19,569 nucleotides of DNA from Chloroflexi bacterium RBG_16_64_32 (GTDB lineage: Bacteria; Chloroflexota; Dehalococcoidia; SM23-28-2; RBG-16-64-32): contig MGNZ01000036.1 in the NCBI GenBank assembly GCA_001795235.1, positions 20,639 to 40,207 on the forward strand, given 5' to 3'. A program made the position numbers and the translations under genes. This document shows, in pieces, positions 1 to 12,186 of the stretch. The notes under the pieces were generated by a model, which did not search any database, was not told the origin of the DNA, and saw nothing but the letters and a program-made list of their open reading frames with translations. Every line of letters starts with the position of its first letter. Position 1 is the stretch's first letter.

Positions 1-155
1 CTCCTGGGTTCCGTCGCGGAGGATGACGGTGCTCTCGCCGAAGCTGCGGAGGTCGGGCGCGATAGCGTGGCGGTGGGCTCTGCTCCCCCGCCGCAGGCCG
101 CTACGGCCAGCGCCAGTAGCAGGAGAGGGGCGACTAGGATCGCCGCCCGGCGCAC
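1..155 (-). CDS. Putative lipoprotein, 5' part only, apparent frameshift after the lipobox
   Basis: A GTG start lies 1 nt after the gdhA stop, so translation is probably coupled to gdhA. The first codons give an Arg-Arg n-region, a long Ala/Leu/Val hydrophobic stretch and a lipobox-like AVAAC followed by Gly-Gly-Gly, which is a typical type II (lipoprotein) signal peptide; the product would be anchored outside the cell. Beyond the Cys this frame becomes Ser/Ala/Pro-rich with mediocre third-position GC. A different frame from about base 75 leftward reads IAPDLRSFGESTVILRDGTQ, with nearly every third codon position G or C. Loss of one G in the five-G run (CCCCC at 85-89 on the plus strand) would join the two frames. 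The gene continues beyond the left edge, so the mature domain is unknown. The frame may instead be a genuine low-complexity linker, but codon use argues against that. Confidence 0.55.
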   Translation of the reverse strand, partial: MRRAAILVAPLLLLALAVAACGGGAEPTATLSRPTSAASARAPSSSATEPR

Positions 156-156
156 G

Positions 157-1437
157 TCAAGGGTAGATGCCCCGCAGGCGCGTGGCCTCCTCGACGCGGG
201 AGACGGCCAGCAGCATAGCGGCTTCCCGCAGCGATAGGTTCTGCGATTGAGCAAGGGCACAGACTTCCCGGTAGGCGCGCGTGATCACCCGCTGCAGCCG
301 TTCGCGGACCTCCTCCTCTTCCCAGAAGAAGAACTGCAGGTCCTGCACCCACTCGAAATAGGATACGATGACCCCGCCGGTGTTGGCCAGTATGTCTGGC
401 ACAACCAGCACCCGCTTTTCGGCGAGGACGGCGTCACCGTCCGGGGTGGTGGGTCCGTTTGCCCCTTCTACGATGATCTTGGCCTGGACGTGTCGAGCGG
501 TTTGAGCCGTGATCTGCCCCTCCAGGGCGGCGGGCACAAGGAAGTCCACAGGTAGGGAGAACAGCTCCTCTCCGAGCAGGCAGTCGCCGCCACCCATATC
601 GCTCAGGCTGCCACCCGCATTCTTCTGTTCCCGCAGGGCTTGGACGTCCAGCCCTCTACCGTTGTAGAGGCATCCGCTGGAGTCGGAGACAGCGATGACC
701 CGCGCTCCTTCGCCGGCAAGGAGCGCGGCGGCCGCGCCGCCGACGTTGCCAAACCCTTGCACCGCGATGGTCGCCCCGTCCAGGGGGATGCTGCGATCAC
801 GGGCGAGTTCCTGGATCACGTAGAGGATTCCGCGGCCGGTGGCCTCCTTGCGGCCCAGGGTGCCGCCCACGCTGACCGGTTTGCCTGTGACCACCCCCGC
901 CTCCGTGTAGCCCCGGTGCATGCTGACGGTGTCCATGATCCAGGCCATGATACGCTCGTCCGTACCCATGTCTGGGGCTGGGATGTCCTGGCTGGGGCCG
1001 AGGAGGATACTAATCTCCGTGGTGTAGCGGCGGGTGAGGTTCTCCAGCTCCGTCTGGGACAGCGCCTTGGGGTCCACAATGACGCCGCCCTTGGCTCCTC
1101 CGTAGGGCAGGTTAACTACGGCGCTCTTCCAGGTCATCCACATGGCCAGGGCGCGTACCTCGTCCAGGGAGACGGCGGGGTGGTAGCGGATGCCGCCCTT
1201 GGCCGGGCCGCGGGCCAGGTTGTGATGAACGCGGTAGCCAGTGAACACCTTCGTGGAGCCCCCGTCCATCTGGACGGGGAAGTTGGTGGCCAGTTCCCGC
1301 TTGCAGGTGGCCAGCACTTGGCGGAGGCCGGGATCAAGATTCAGCCGGTCCGCCGCCGCCCCAAACTGGGCGATAGCGGCGTCCAGCGGGTTGGCCACGG
1401 GCCCAGCCCTTGTCTTGGAGATGGCCACCGATGTCAC
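157..1437 (-). CDS. gdhA: Glutamate dehydrogenase (Glu/Leu/Phe/Val dehydrogenase family)
   Basis: 426 aa, the usual length of the hexameric GDH family. The enzyme interconverts glutamate with 2-oxoglutarate plus ammonium in the cytoplasm, using NAD(P). The N-terminal substrate domain carries GPAKGG (residues 77-82) and PYGGAKGG (111-118, catalytic-type Lys116), then DIPAPDMGTD (151-160, with the Asp156 expected for catalysis). The Rossmann domain has GFGNVGG at 228-234. VEGANGPTTPDGD (323-335) and the ANTGGV block (351-356) are also intact. The start chosen is GTG at 1437, preceded by GAAGG 4 nt upstream; a second GTG three codons in is an alternative. It lies 70 bp after rpoC in the same direction with no terminator visible, so it may be read partly from the rpoBC promoter. 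Whether the cofactor is NAD or NADP, and whether the physiological direction is catabolic or anabolic, cannot be told from sequence alone. Confidence 0.95.
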   Translation of the reverse strand: MTSVAISKTRAGPVANPLDAAIAQFGAAADRLNLDPGLRQVLATCKRELATNFPVQMDGGSTKVFTGYRVHHNLARGPAKGGIRYHPAVSLDEVRALAMWMTWKSAVVNLPYGGAKGGVIVDPKALSQTELENLTRRYTTEISILLGPSQDIPAPDMGTDERIMAWIMDTVSMHRGYTEAGVVTGKPVSVGGTLGRKEATGRGILYVIQELARDRSIPLDGATIAVQGFGNVGGAAAALLAGEGARVIAVSDSSGCLYNGRGLDVQALREQKNAGGSLSDMGGGDCLLGEELFSLPVDFLVPAALEGQITAQTARHVQAKIIVEGANGPTTPDGDAVLAEKRVLVVPDILANTGGVIVSYFEWVQDLQFFFWEEEEVRERLQRVITRAYREVCALAQSQNLSLREAAMLLAVSRVEEATRLRGIYP

Positions 1438-1507
1438 CGAGCCTTCGCCGGTTGCGGTCCCGGGTTCTTAGTCTCAGCTCCGCCCTGCTGATCCGTGGCG
1501 GGTCCGC

Positions 1508-5927
<4,420 letters not shown>

Positions 5928-5938
<11 letters not shown>

Positions 5939-8900
5939 GGAAATCCGCTCCCTTCTCGAATCCGCTCATGTCGATGCCGAGCTCGGGGATCTCCACGGTG
6001 GAAGTCTCCGTCAGGGTCACCCGTTCTTCTTCCTCGTTTAGTACCTCTACCGCGAGCCCGAGGCTCTGGAGCTCCTTTACAAGCACTTTGAAGGACTCCG
6101 GCACCCCCGGCTCCTGGATGTCTTCTCCTTTTACAATGGCTTCGTAGGCCTTGACGCGGCCCACCACGTCGTCCGACTTCACAGTCAGGATCTCCTGGAG
6201 AACGTGCGCCGCTCCGTACGCCTCGAGCGCCCACACCTCCATCTCTCCGAACCGCTGTCCACCGAACTGGGCCTTGCCGCCCAGAGGCTGCTGGGTGATA
6301 AGCGAGTAGGGGCCGGTGGAGCGGGCGTGTATCTTGTCCTCTACCAGGTGAACGAGCTTCATCATGTAGATGAAGCCAACGGTAATCGGCTGGTGGAACG
6401 ATTCACCCGTTCGGCCGTCAATCAGGGGCTGCTTGCCGTAGGTCGGCGCTGGCACGCCGCTGTCCAGGAGCACGGATTCCGCCCGTTTTTCAAGAACATG
6501 CATGGACTTGCGTCGCACCCTTTTTTCGCCCTGCTGCTCCAGCCAGAGCTCCAGGGCAGCGCGTTTGGCCTCGCCCACCAGACGTTCGTCAAACACCGTT
6601 GCGGCTTCGTAGCCACGGTCCTTTAGCCAGGCAGTTACCTTCTCAATGTCCACGTTCTCGCCTACGTCGTCGGTGGCCGCGCCGTTGGCGGCGTGAAGGA
6701 GCGCGTCAGCCTGTTCGCATAGCCAGGTGCGGCCCAGTACGTCCTCGATGGTGTCGGGGTTGCCGCCATCGAATACCGGTGAGAAAGCGCGGAAGCCCAG
6801 CCGTCGCGCGGCCCAGCCCAGATGGGTCTCCAACACCTGGCCGATGTTCATGCGGCTGGGGACGCCGATGGGGTTCAGGATGATGTCCACCGGCGTGCCG
6901 TCTGTCAGGTGGGGCATGTCCTCCACCGGCAGGATGCGGGCTATCACACCTTTGTTGCCGTGGCGGCCCGCCATCTTGTCCCCCTCCGCGACCTTGCGGC
7001 GCTGGGCGATGGAGATCCGGATCATGGCTTGAACGCCGGGGGACAGCTCATCGGTGACCTGGGCGTAGGGCGGCCACCGGCACTGGTGGTTCTTCTGGCC
7101 GTGGTTCGGCTTGCCGGCAGCGTTGTCCGGGCGGGCGAAAAAGCGCGTGTCTATGACCTTGCCGCGCTCGCCGTGGGGCACGCGCAAGGAGGTGTCTTTC
7201 ACCTCTCGGGCCTTCTCGCCGAAGATGGCGCGCAGAAGTTTCTCCTCGGCGGTAAGCTCGGTTTCGCCCTTGGGAGTGATCTTGCCCACCAGGATGTCGC
7301 TGGACCGCACCTCGGCGCCTATGCGAACGATGCCGTATTCATCCAGGTCTCTTAGGCTCTCCTCGCCGACGTTGGGGATGTCCCGCGTGACCTCCTCGGG
7401 GCCCAGTTTCGTGTCGCGGGCCTCCACTTCGTGTTTCTCGATGTGGATGGAGGTGAACTTGTCATCGCGCGCTACCGCTTCGGAGATGATGATGGCGTCC
7501 TCGAAGTTGTAGCCCTCCCAGCTCATGAAGGCGCAGAGCAGGGTCTGGCCCAGCGCTAGCTCGCCGGACCGCGTGGAAGAGCTATCGGCCAGGGCGTCTC
7601 CCTTGGTCAGCCGTTGACCGCGGCGCACGATTGCACGCTGGTTTATGCAGGTGCCTTGATTGGAGCGGATGAATTTCAGCAAATTGTAGGTCTTCTCGAT
7701 CCCCGAATCGTATTGGACGCTGATCGAGTCACCGCTGACGCTCGTGACCAGGCCGGCACCTTCGGCGAAGACGACTTGCCCCGAGTCCATTGCGGTTTGC
7801 CGCTCCATACCGGTAGCGACCAGGGGTATCTCCGGCCTCACCAGGGGCACCGCCTGCCGCTGCATGTTGGCTCCCATCAGGGCCCGGTTGGCGTCATCGT
7901 GCTCCAGGAAGGGGATGAGGGCGGCGGCAACGGACACAATCTGCTTCGGCGAGAGGTCCAGGTACTCCACCTGGTCTTTGGATGCCATGGTGAAGCTGCC
8001 GGCGGCCCGCGCCTCCACGCGCTCCACCAGGAAGTTGCGGTGTTCGTCCAGGGGGCAGTTGGCCTGGGCCACCACGTAGTTCTCCTCCTCGTCGGCGGAG
8101 AGGTAATCCACTTCGGCAGAGACAAAGGGCTGCACTTGCACGGTGGCCTTGCCAAAGCGGGCCAGGCGCTTGGCGGCCTCAGGAGTAATTGTGGTACCCG
8201 CCTTGAACAGTACCTTGCCGGAGGAGTCTGGGAAGTCCTCTCGGAGGATACGGTTGACAAGCTCTGGCGAGTTGGTGGCCAGGGTCCTGCCCACCTTTCG
8301 ATAAGGGGTCTCAATGAATCCGTACTGGTTGACCCGTCCGAAGGTGGCCAGGCTGCCGATGAGGCCGATGTTGGGGCCTTCCGGAGTCTCGATAGGGCAG
8401 ATGCGGCCGTAGTGGCTGTGGTGGACGTCGCGCACGTCGAAGCCGGCGCGGTCGCGGGATAGGCCGCCGGGGCCCAGGGCGGACAGGCGCCGCTTATGGG
8501 TGAGTTCTGCCAGGGGGTTGGTCTGATCCATGAACTGAGAGAGCTGAGAGCCGCCGAAGAACTCTTTAATGGCCGCGACCACCGGCCGGATATTGATGAG
8601 CTGGCTGGGCGCGATTTCCTGGGGGTCGGTGATCGTCATGCGCTCCCGGATCACCCTCTCCATGCGCAGGAGGCCGATGCGGAACTGGTTCTGGATGAGC
8701 TCCCCCACCGTGCGCACGCGGCGGTTCCCCAGGTGGTCGATGTCGTCCGGCCTCCCCACGCCGAGGTTGAGGCGGATGATCTCCCGCACGATTGCGATAA
8801 GATCGTCCTGGACCAGAACCCGCGACCCGATGGGCACATTGTGCGCCAGGCGCTTGTTGACCTTGTAGCGTCCAACCTTGCCCAGGTCGTAACGGCGGGG

Positions 8901-9842
8901 ATTGAAGAAAAGTGACGTGATGAGCCCGCGGGCGTTGTCTATGGTCGGAGGGTCTCCGGGGCGCAATCGCCGGTAGAAGTCTAGGAGCGCCTCACCCTTG
9001 TTCTCGCAAGACGCGTCGCGGTCCAGCGTGGACTTGATGTAGTGGTGGTCCGGGTCCTTGTCCAGGCCATCGAACATGGCCAGGATTCGATCGTTCGTGC
9101 CGAGGGCGTTGAGGAGCTCTTGGCGGAGGCCGTCCGCCTCGCGCTCTGACTTCGCGTTTTCGATCCTGTCTTGAAGTTCGCGCAGGACGGCCTGGCTGGG
9201 GTGTTTGGGCAGGAGGTGCGGTTCGTCGATGGCGCGGAGAAGGGTGGTGATCGGAATTTTGCGTTTGCGGTCCACCTTGACCGAGATGACGTTCTTGTTG
9301 GAGGTTTCAAACTCCAGCCAGGCGCCTCGGTTCGGGATTAGCTTGGCGTAGCAAAGGTCGCGACCGCTGGTAGCGTCTCGTTCCAGGGTCAGGTAGACGC
9401 CTGGGGAGCGAACAAGCTGGGACACCACAACGCGCTCGGCGCCGTTGATGATAAAGGTACCTTGCTCCGTCATGAGCGGGAAGTCGCCCATGAAGATCTC
9501 TTGCTCTTTCACCTCCCCGGTTTCTTTGACCAGGAGTTTCACGTTTACCCGTAGTGGGGCGGCATAGGTGGCGTCTCGCACGCGGCAGTCGGTCTCGGAA
9601 TACTTTGACTCGCCGAAGCTGTAGTCGGTGAAACGCATCTCCAGGCGGTTCCCGGTGAAGTCCTGGATCGGCGAGATCTCATCCAGGAGCTCGCGTAGCC
9701 CTTCGTTCGTGAAGACTTGGTAGGAGTCAAGTTGAATGCGGACTAGGTGGGGGAGCTCTATGAGGTCGGGTATGCGGGAGTAGGACTTGCTGACAGAGGG
9801 GACATGGAACTTGTCCTGGATGGAGTCCTGGGGCACAACCAT
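5928..9842 (-). CDS. rpoB: DNA-directed RNA polymerase subunit beta
   Basis: 1304 aa, second large subunit of RNA polymerase. The N-terminal lobes (GTFIINGAERVVVSQL at about 128-143) lead to the rifampicin pocket at 430-462, which keeps GSQLSQFMDQTNPL, THKRR and SALGPGG. Residues equivalent to E. coli Asp516, His526 and Ser531 are the sensitive type. The active-centre block KMAGRHGNKGV and the C-terminal GGKAQFGGQRFGEMEVWALE are intact. Between FFARP and TDELSPGV (about 902-928) there is an extra His/Asn/Gln-rich segment not found in E. coli or Bacillus beta. ATG at 9842 follows GAGGAG with 9-nt spacing. A strong promoter lies about 120 bp upstream. rpoC overlaps its 3' end, so the two chains are co-translated. 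Confidence 0.98.
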
Positions 9843-9905
9843 GCGTAAGCACTCCTCAAAGAGGGAACCTTAGCTAGGCCCTCGCGAACGGAAGACAGAT
9901 GGTAC

Positions 9906-9947
9906 CTATCGGGGACAATCAGATGGGAATACAAATGATGGGGGACA
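9906..9947 (-). repeat. Three short TCCC-type repeats in the rpoB leader
   Basis: Read on the minus strand, three segments of about 15 nt follow each other: TGTCCCCCATCATT, then GTATTCCCATCTGAT, then TGTCCCCGATAGGT. All share a TxxCCCxAT core. They lie between the rpoB promoter and its ribosome binding site, so they would be transcribed. Repeated TGTCCCC-type motifs occur at the ends of some insertion sequences, so this may be a remnant; no transposase is present. The rest of the leader (9843-9905) shows only the ribosome binding site. Confidence 0.4.
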
Positions 9948-9968
9948 CAGACCGGCCATCGAATAGTT

Positions 9969-9997
9969 AGTGTAGCACCCAGTCTTGAGGATGTCAA
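9969..9997 (-). promoter_or_regulatory. Sigma-70-type promoter for rpoB-rpoC
   Basis: On the minus strand TTGACA (9997-9992), a 17-bp spacer and TACACT (9974-9969), with TG one base before the -10, making it also an extended -10. This is the best promoter in the window. It begins 18 bp after the stop codon of the permease gene and predicts a leader of about 120 nt in front of rpoB. Confidence 0.8.
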
Positions 9998-10023
9998 TAC
10001 GTCGATCTCATTTCCTGCCGCTC

Positions 10024-10944
10024 CTAATCGGCGCCGGTAGCATCGGCGGCCACCGGCAGCCGCTGACTGGAGGGCGCCTGGCCGCGCATGACCGCGGCGA
10101 CGCCGGCGATGATCAGAGCAGCCCCCAGGGTCGTGTTCACGCCTATCGATTCGTCGAGGACGGCCCAGCCCAAGAACAATCCCACGACGGGCATGATGTA
10201 AGTGACCAGGGAGCTCCGTACGCTGCCGACGTTGTCCACCAGCCACAGATAGACCACGAAGGCGAACCCGCTCCCCAGTATTCCCAGCGCCAGGAGGGAG
10301 AGCCAAGCCTCCACGCTCAGCGAGTAGTCCGGCACGCCCCGCACTGCTAGTAGCAGCGGCAGCACGAGTAACGACCCCACCAGAAGCTGGCCGGCGGAGA
10401 GGGCCAGCGGGTCTTCCCGTCTCAGGAGGGTGCGCCCATATACGCTTCCGATACCGTAGCAGGCCGCGGCGCCGACCACCGCAAACTGCCCAAGCACGCT
10501 GGAGTCCCGAATGTTGTAGACGTCTCCGCCGGTGAGGACGAGCACCCCCACGAAGCCCACGACCAGGCCGACGCCGCGCACCGGCGTTATCTGCTCCTCT
10601 ATGAGGAACGCCGCGGCGAAGAGCGTCGTGAACAGGGGCATGGTGGAGTTGAGGACGGACGCCGTGCCGCTGGCGATGTGCTGCTCCGCCCAGGCGATGA
10701 GTATGAACGGGATTACCACCGTCACCAGCGTCCACACCGCCACCTTGGCCCAGAGGGAGCGTTCCCAGCGCGGGCGCGTCCTCCGCACCGCCAGCACGGC
10801 GCCAACGGCCAAAGCGCCGAAGAACATGCGCCCCTGCGCCACCTCCAGGGGCGACGTCTCTTCCACGATCACCTTGATGAACAGGAAGGAGGCGCCCCAC
10901 GTGGCGCCCAGCGCCAGTAGAGCAAGCAACGCCTTGGGTCTCAC
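10024..10944 (-). CDS. DMT-superfamily permease, two EamA domains
   Basis: 306 aa from the chosen GTG at 10944. It is an integral membrane protein with about ten hydrophobic helices arranged as two EamA repeats (roughly residues 4-137 and 150-290). The first begins LLALGATWGASFLFIKV and each repeat ends in a Gly/Val-rich helix. Family members export amino acids or other metabolites; the substrate cannot be read from sequence. An in-frame ATG at 11142 would add 66 residues, but these are not membrane-like, cross the divergent promoter region and lie upstream of the predicted start of transcription, so the shorter form is preferred. No good Shine-Dalgarno precedes the GTG, leaving the start uncertain. 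It is transcribed toward rpoB, whose promoter begins 27 bp beyond its stop. Confidence 0.85.
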   Translation of the reverse strand: MRPKALLALLALGATWGASFLFIKVIVEETSPLEVAQGRMFFGALAVGAVLAVRRTRPRWERSLWAKVAVWTLVTVVIPFILIAWAEQHIASGTASVLNSTMPLFTTLFAAAFLIEEQITPVRGVGLVVGFVGVLVLTGGDVYNIRDSSVLGQFAVVGAAACYGIGSVYGRTLLRREDPLALSAGQLLVGSLLVLPLLLAVRGVPDYSLSVEAWLSLLALGILGSGFAFVVYLWLVDNVGSVRSSLVTYIMPVVGLFLGWAVLDESIGVNTTLGAALIIAGVAAVMRGQAPSSQRLPVAADATGAD

Positions 10945-11006
10945 GTTAGGTAGGGCAGATGGCAGCCAGAGAGTGCGAAGCGCGACGGCGGAGGAGTGAT
11001 CTCCCT

Positions 11007-11018
11007 CTGTATCTACAG
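11007..11018. promoter_or_regulatory. Perfect palindrome over the permease -10 and start site
   Basis: CTGTATCTACAG is a perfect 5-2-5 inverted repeat overlapping the -10 and predicted start site of the permease promoter. Placement suits a repressor operator; no regulator gene is in the window. Confidence 0.35.
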
Positions 11019-11043
11019 TATCGAAGCGGGTCTCCTGGGTCAA
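11015..11043 (-). promoter_or_regulatory. Promoter for the EamA permease gene
   Basis: On the minus strand TTGACC (11043-11038), a 17-bp spacer and TACTGT (11020-11015). The -35 is strong and the -10 weak (first, second and last bases conserved). Predicted transcription start is about 11,008, which excludes the longer N-terminal reading of the permease. Confidence 0.5.
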
Positions 11044-11049
11044 TATGAC

Positions 11050-11064
11050 CCTGCCTACGGCAGG
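11050..11064. promoter_or_regulatory. Palindrome between the divergent permease and prs promoters
   Basis: CCTGCCTACGGCAGG is a perfect 6-3-6 inverted repeat. It sits just upstream of the permease -35 and about 25 bp upstream of the prs -10, so a protein bound here could influence both directions. It could equally be a copy of a common dispersed palindrome. Confidence 0.3.
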
Positions 11065-11085
11065 CTGTGTTGGCGGCGCTCTCTG

Positions 11086-11094
11086 TGCTATATT
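11086..11094 (+). promoter_or_regulatory. Extended -10 promoter for prs
   Basis: TGC followed by TATATT (11089-11094) matches an extended -10. No convincing -35 lies 16-18 bp upstream. The predicted start is about 11,101, giving a leader of about 29 nt before the prs GTG. Confidence 0.5.
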
Positions 11095-11129
11095 GATACG
11101 GACCTCGGGAGCCCAGCAGACTCCTATCT

Positions 11130-12092
11130 GTGATAGAGACACCTCTGTATCAAGAGCTAAAGGTATTCACGGGCAACGCCCATCCGGCGCTGGCCGAGGA
11201 TATCTGCAAGTACCTCGAGACGCCGTTGGGACAGTGCGAGGTGTTCGAGTTTAGCAACGAGAACATCTTCGTACGCTTTCTGGAGAACATCCGCGCCCGC
11301 GACGTGTTTCTGGTCCAGCCCATCGCCTCTCCGGTGAATACGAGGCTGATGGAGCTGTTCATCATGATCGATGCCGCCAAGCGGGCCTCGGCGGGGCGCA
11401 TCACGGCGGTCGTCCCCTACTACAGCTATGGGCGCAGCGATAAGAAAGACCAGCCGAGGGTCCCCATCACCGCCCGTCTCATCGCCAACTTCATCGAGAC
11501 CGCCGGGGCCGACCGCTTGCTGACCGTCGACCTGCACGCCGGGCAGGTGCAGGGGTTCTTCAACGTCCCCGTAGACGAACTGACCGCCCTGGACCTTCTG
11601 GCGCGCCACTTCCGCGACAAGAAGCTGCGCGACCTCACGGTCGTCGCCACCGACGTCGGCGGTGCCAAGCGCGCCGGCCACATGGCGGACCGGCTCGGCG
11701 TCCCCATCGCCATCGTCGAGAAGCGGCGCATCGGCAACCGGGAGAAGGTGGAAGCGGTGAACATCATGGGCGAGGTGGAGGGACGCACCGCCCTCATCGT
11801 CGACGACGAAGTGCTCACCGCCGCCACCCTCGTCGCCACCGCAGAGATCGTCTGCGACAACGGCGCCAACGAGGTCTACGCCAGCGCCACTCACCCCATC
11901 CTCTCCGGCCCCGCCGTCCAGCGCATTGAGGCCTCGCCCATCAAGGAGCTGGTGGTTACGGACACCATCCCCCTGCCGCCGGAGAAGCAGCTCCCCAGCA
12001 TCACCGTCCTCTCCGTCGCCCCCCTCCTGGGCGAGGCGATCCGGCGCATCCACACCGGCCAGTCCGTCGGCGCCCTGTTCGACGAGTACTAG
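11130..12092 (+). CDS. prs: Ribose-phosphate pyrophosphokinase (PRPP synthetase)
   Basis: 320 aa, normal for class I Prs. The enzyme makes PRPP from ribose 5-phosphate and ATP for purine, pyrimidine, His, Trp and NAD synthesis in the cytoplasm. Landmarks: KVFTGNAHPALAEDIC (11-26), FSNENIFVRFLENIRARDVF (41-60), YGRSDKKDQPRVPITARL (100-117), DLHAGQVQGFF (134-144), DVGGAKRAG flexible loop (175-183). The PRPP-binding loop reads VDDEVLTAAT (224-233) where E. coli-type enzymes have DDxxDTxGT: the third Asp is Leu229 and a Gly is Ala232. Related DDE(I/V)-type loops are, from memory, found in Chloroflexota, so this looks like lineage variation, not damage. The start is GTG, with no strong Shine-Dalgarno. 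Its last codons form the first copy of a 39-bp repeat found again before secA. Confidence 0.96.
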   Translation: MIETPLYQELKVFTGNAHPALAEDICKYLETPLGQCEVFEFSNENIFVRFLENIRARDVFLVQPIASPVNTRLMELFIMIDAAKRASAGRITAVVPYYSYGRSDKKDQPRVPITARLIANFIETAGADRLLTVDLHAGQVQGFFNVPVDELTALDLLARHFRDKKLRDLTVVATDVGGAKRAGHMADRLGVPIAIVEKRRIGNREKVEAVNIMGEVEGRTALIVDDEVLTAATLVATAEIVCDNGANEVYASATHPILSGPAVQRIEASPIKELVVTDTIPLPPEKQLPSITVLSVAPLLGEAIRRIHTGQSVGALFDEY

Positions 12093-12093
12093 G
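12055..12093 (+). repeat. 39-bp direct repeat, copy 1 (3' end of prs)
   Basis: Perfectly identical to 13607-13645. It encodes GQSVGALFDEY plus the TAG stop of prs and one more G. Identity stops abruptly on both sides (A versus C at 12054/13606, G versus C at 12094/13646). Inside it, CGTCG (12065-12069) and CGACG (12080-12084) form inverted arms around a 10-bp centre, vaguely like a recombinase core site. Confidence 0.95.
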
Positions 12094-12130
12094 GGCTGCC
12101 GCTTTCACCTTTGCTGAACTTCCATAACGC

Positions 12131-12159
12131 TTGACAAGCGCCGTCCCCCGCCCCATACT
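12131..12159 (+). promoter_or_regulatory. Promoter in front of the GNAT/exported-protein unit
   Basis: TTGACA (12131-12136), 17-bp spacer, CATACT (12154-12159). The -35 is perfect and is embedded in a 6-1-6 palindrome, CGCTTGACAAGCG (12128-12140), which could be an operator or simply a short hairpin after prs. The predicted start is about 20 nt before the GNAT ATG, which has GGAGG at 5-nt spacing. Confidence 0.55.
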
Positions 12160-12186
12160 AACTGCGCATCCCTTGTGGAGGGGGAG

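Noticed and set aside
430..470. Rifampicin-resistance substitutions in RpoB (residue numbers given)
   Set aside because: Residues matching E. coli Asp516, His526 and Ser531 are all the sensitive type.
640..1491. Long plus-strand frame opposite gdhA
   Set aside because: Antisense shadow of a well-conserved gene in GC-rich DNA, with no family resemblance.
10945..11142. N-terminal extension of the permease to an ATG at 11142
   Set aside because: The extra 66 residues are not membrane-like, cross both promoters and lie upstream of the predicted transcript start.
11157..12053. Long minus-strand frame opposite prs (298 codons)
   Set aside because: GC-rich antisense shadow; the Asp/Gly/Val-rich sequence mirrors prs codons.
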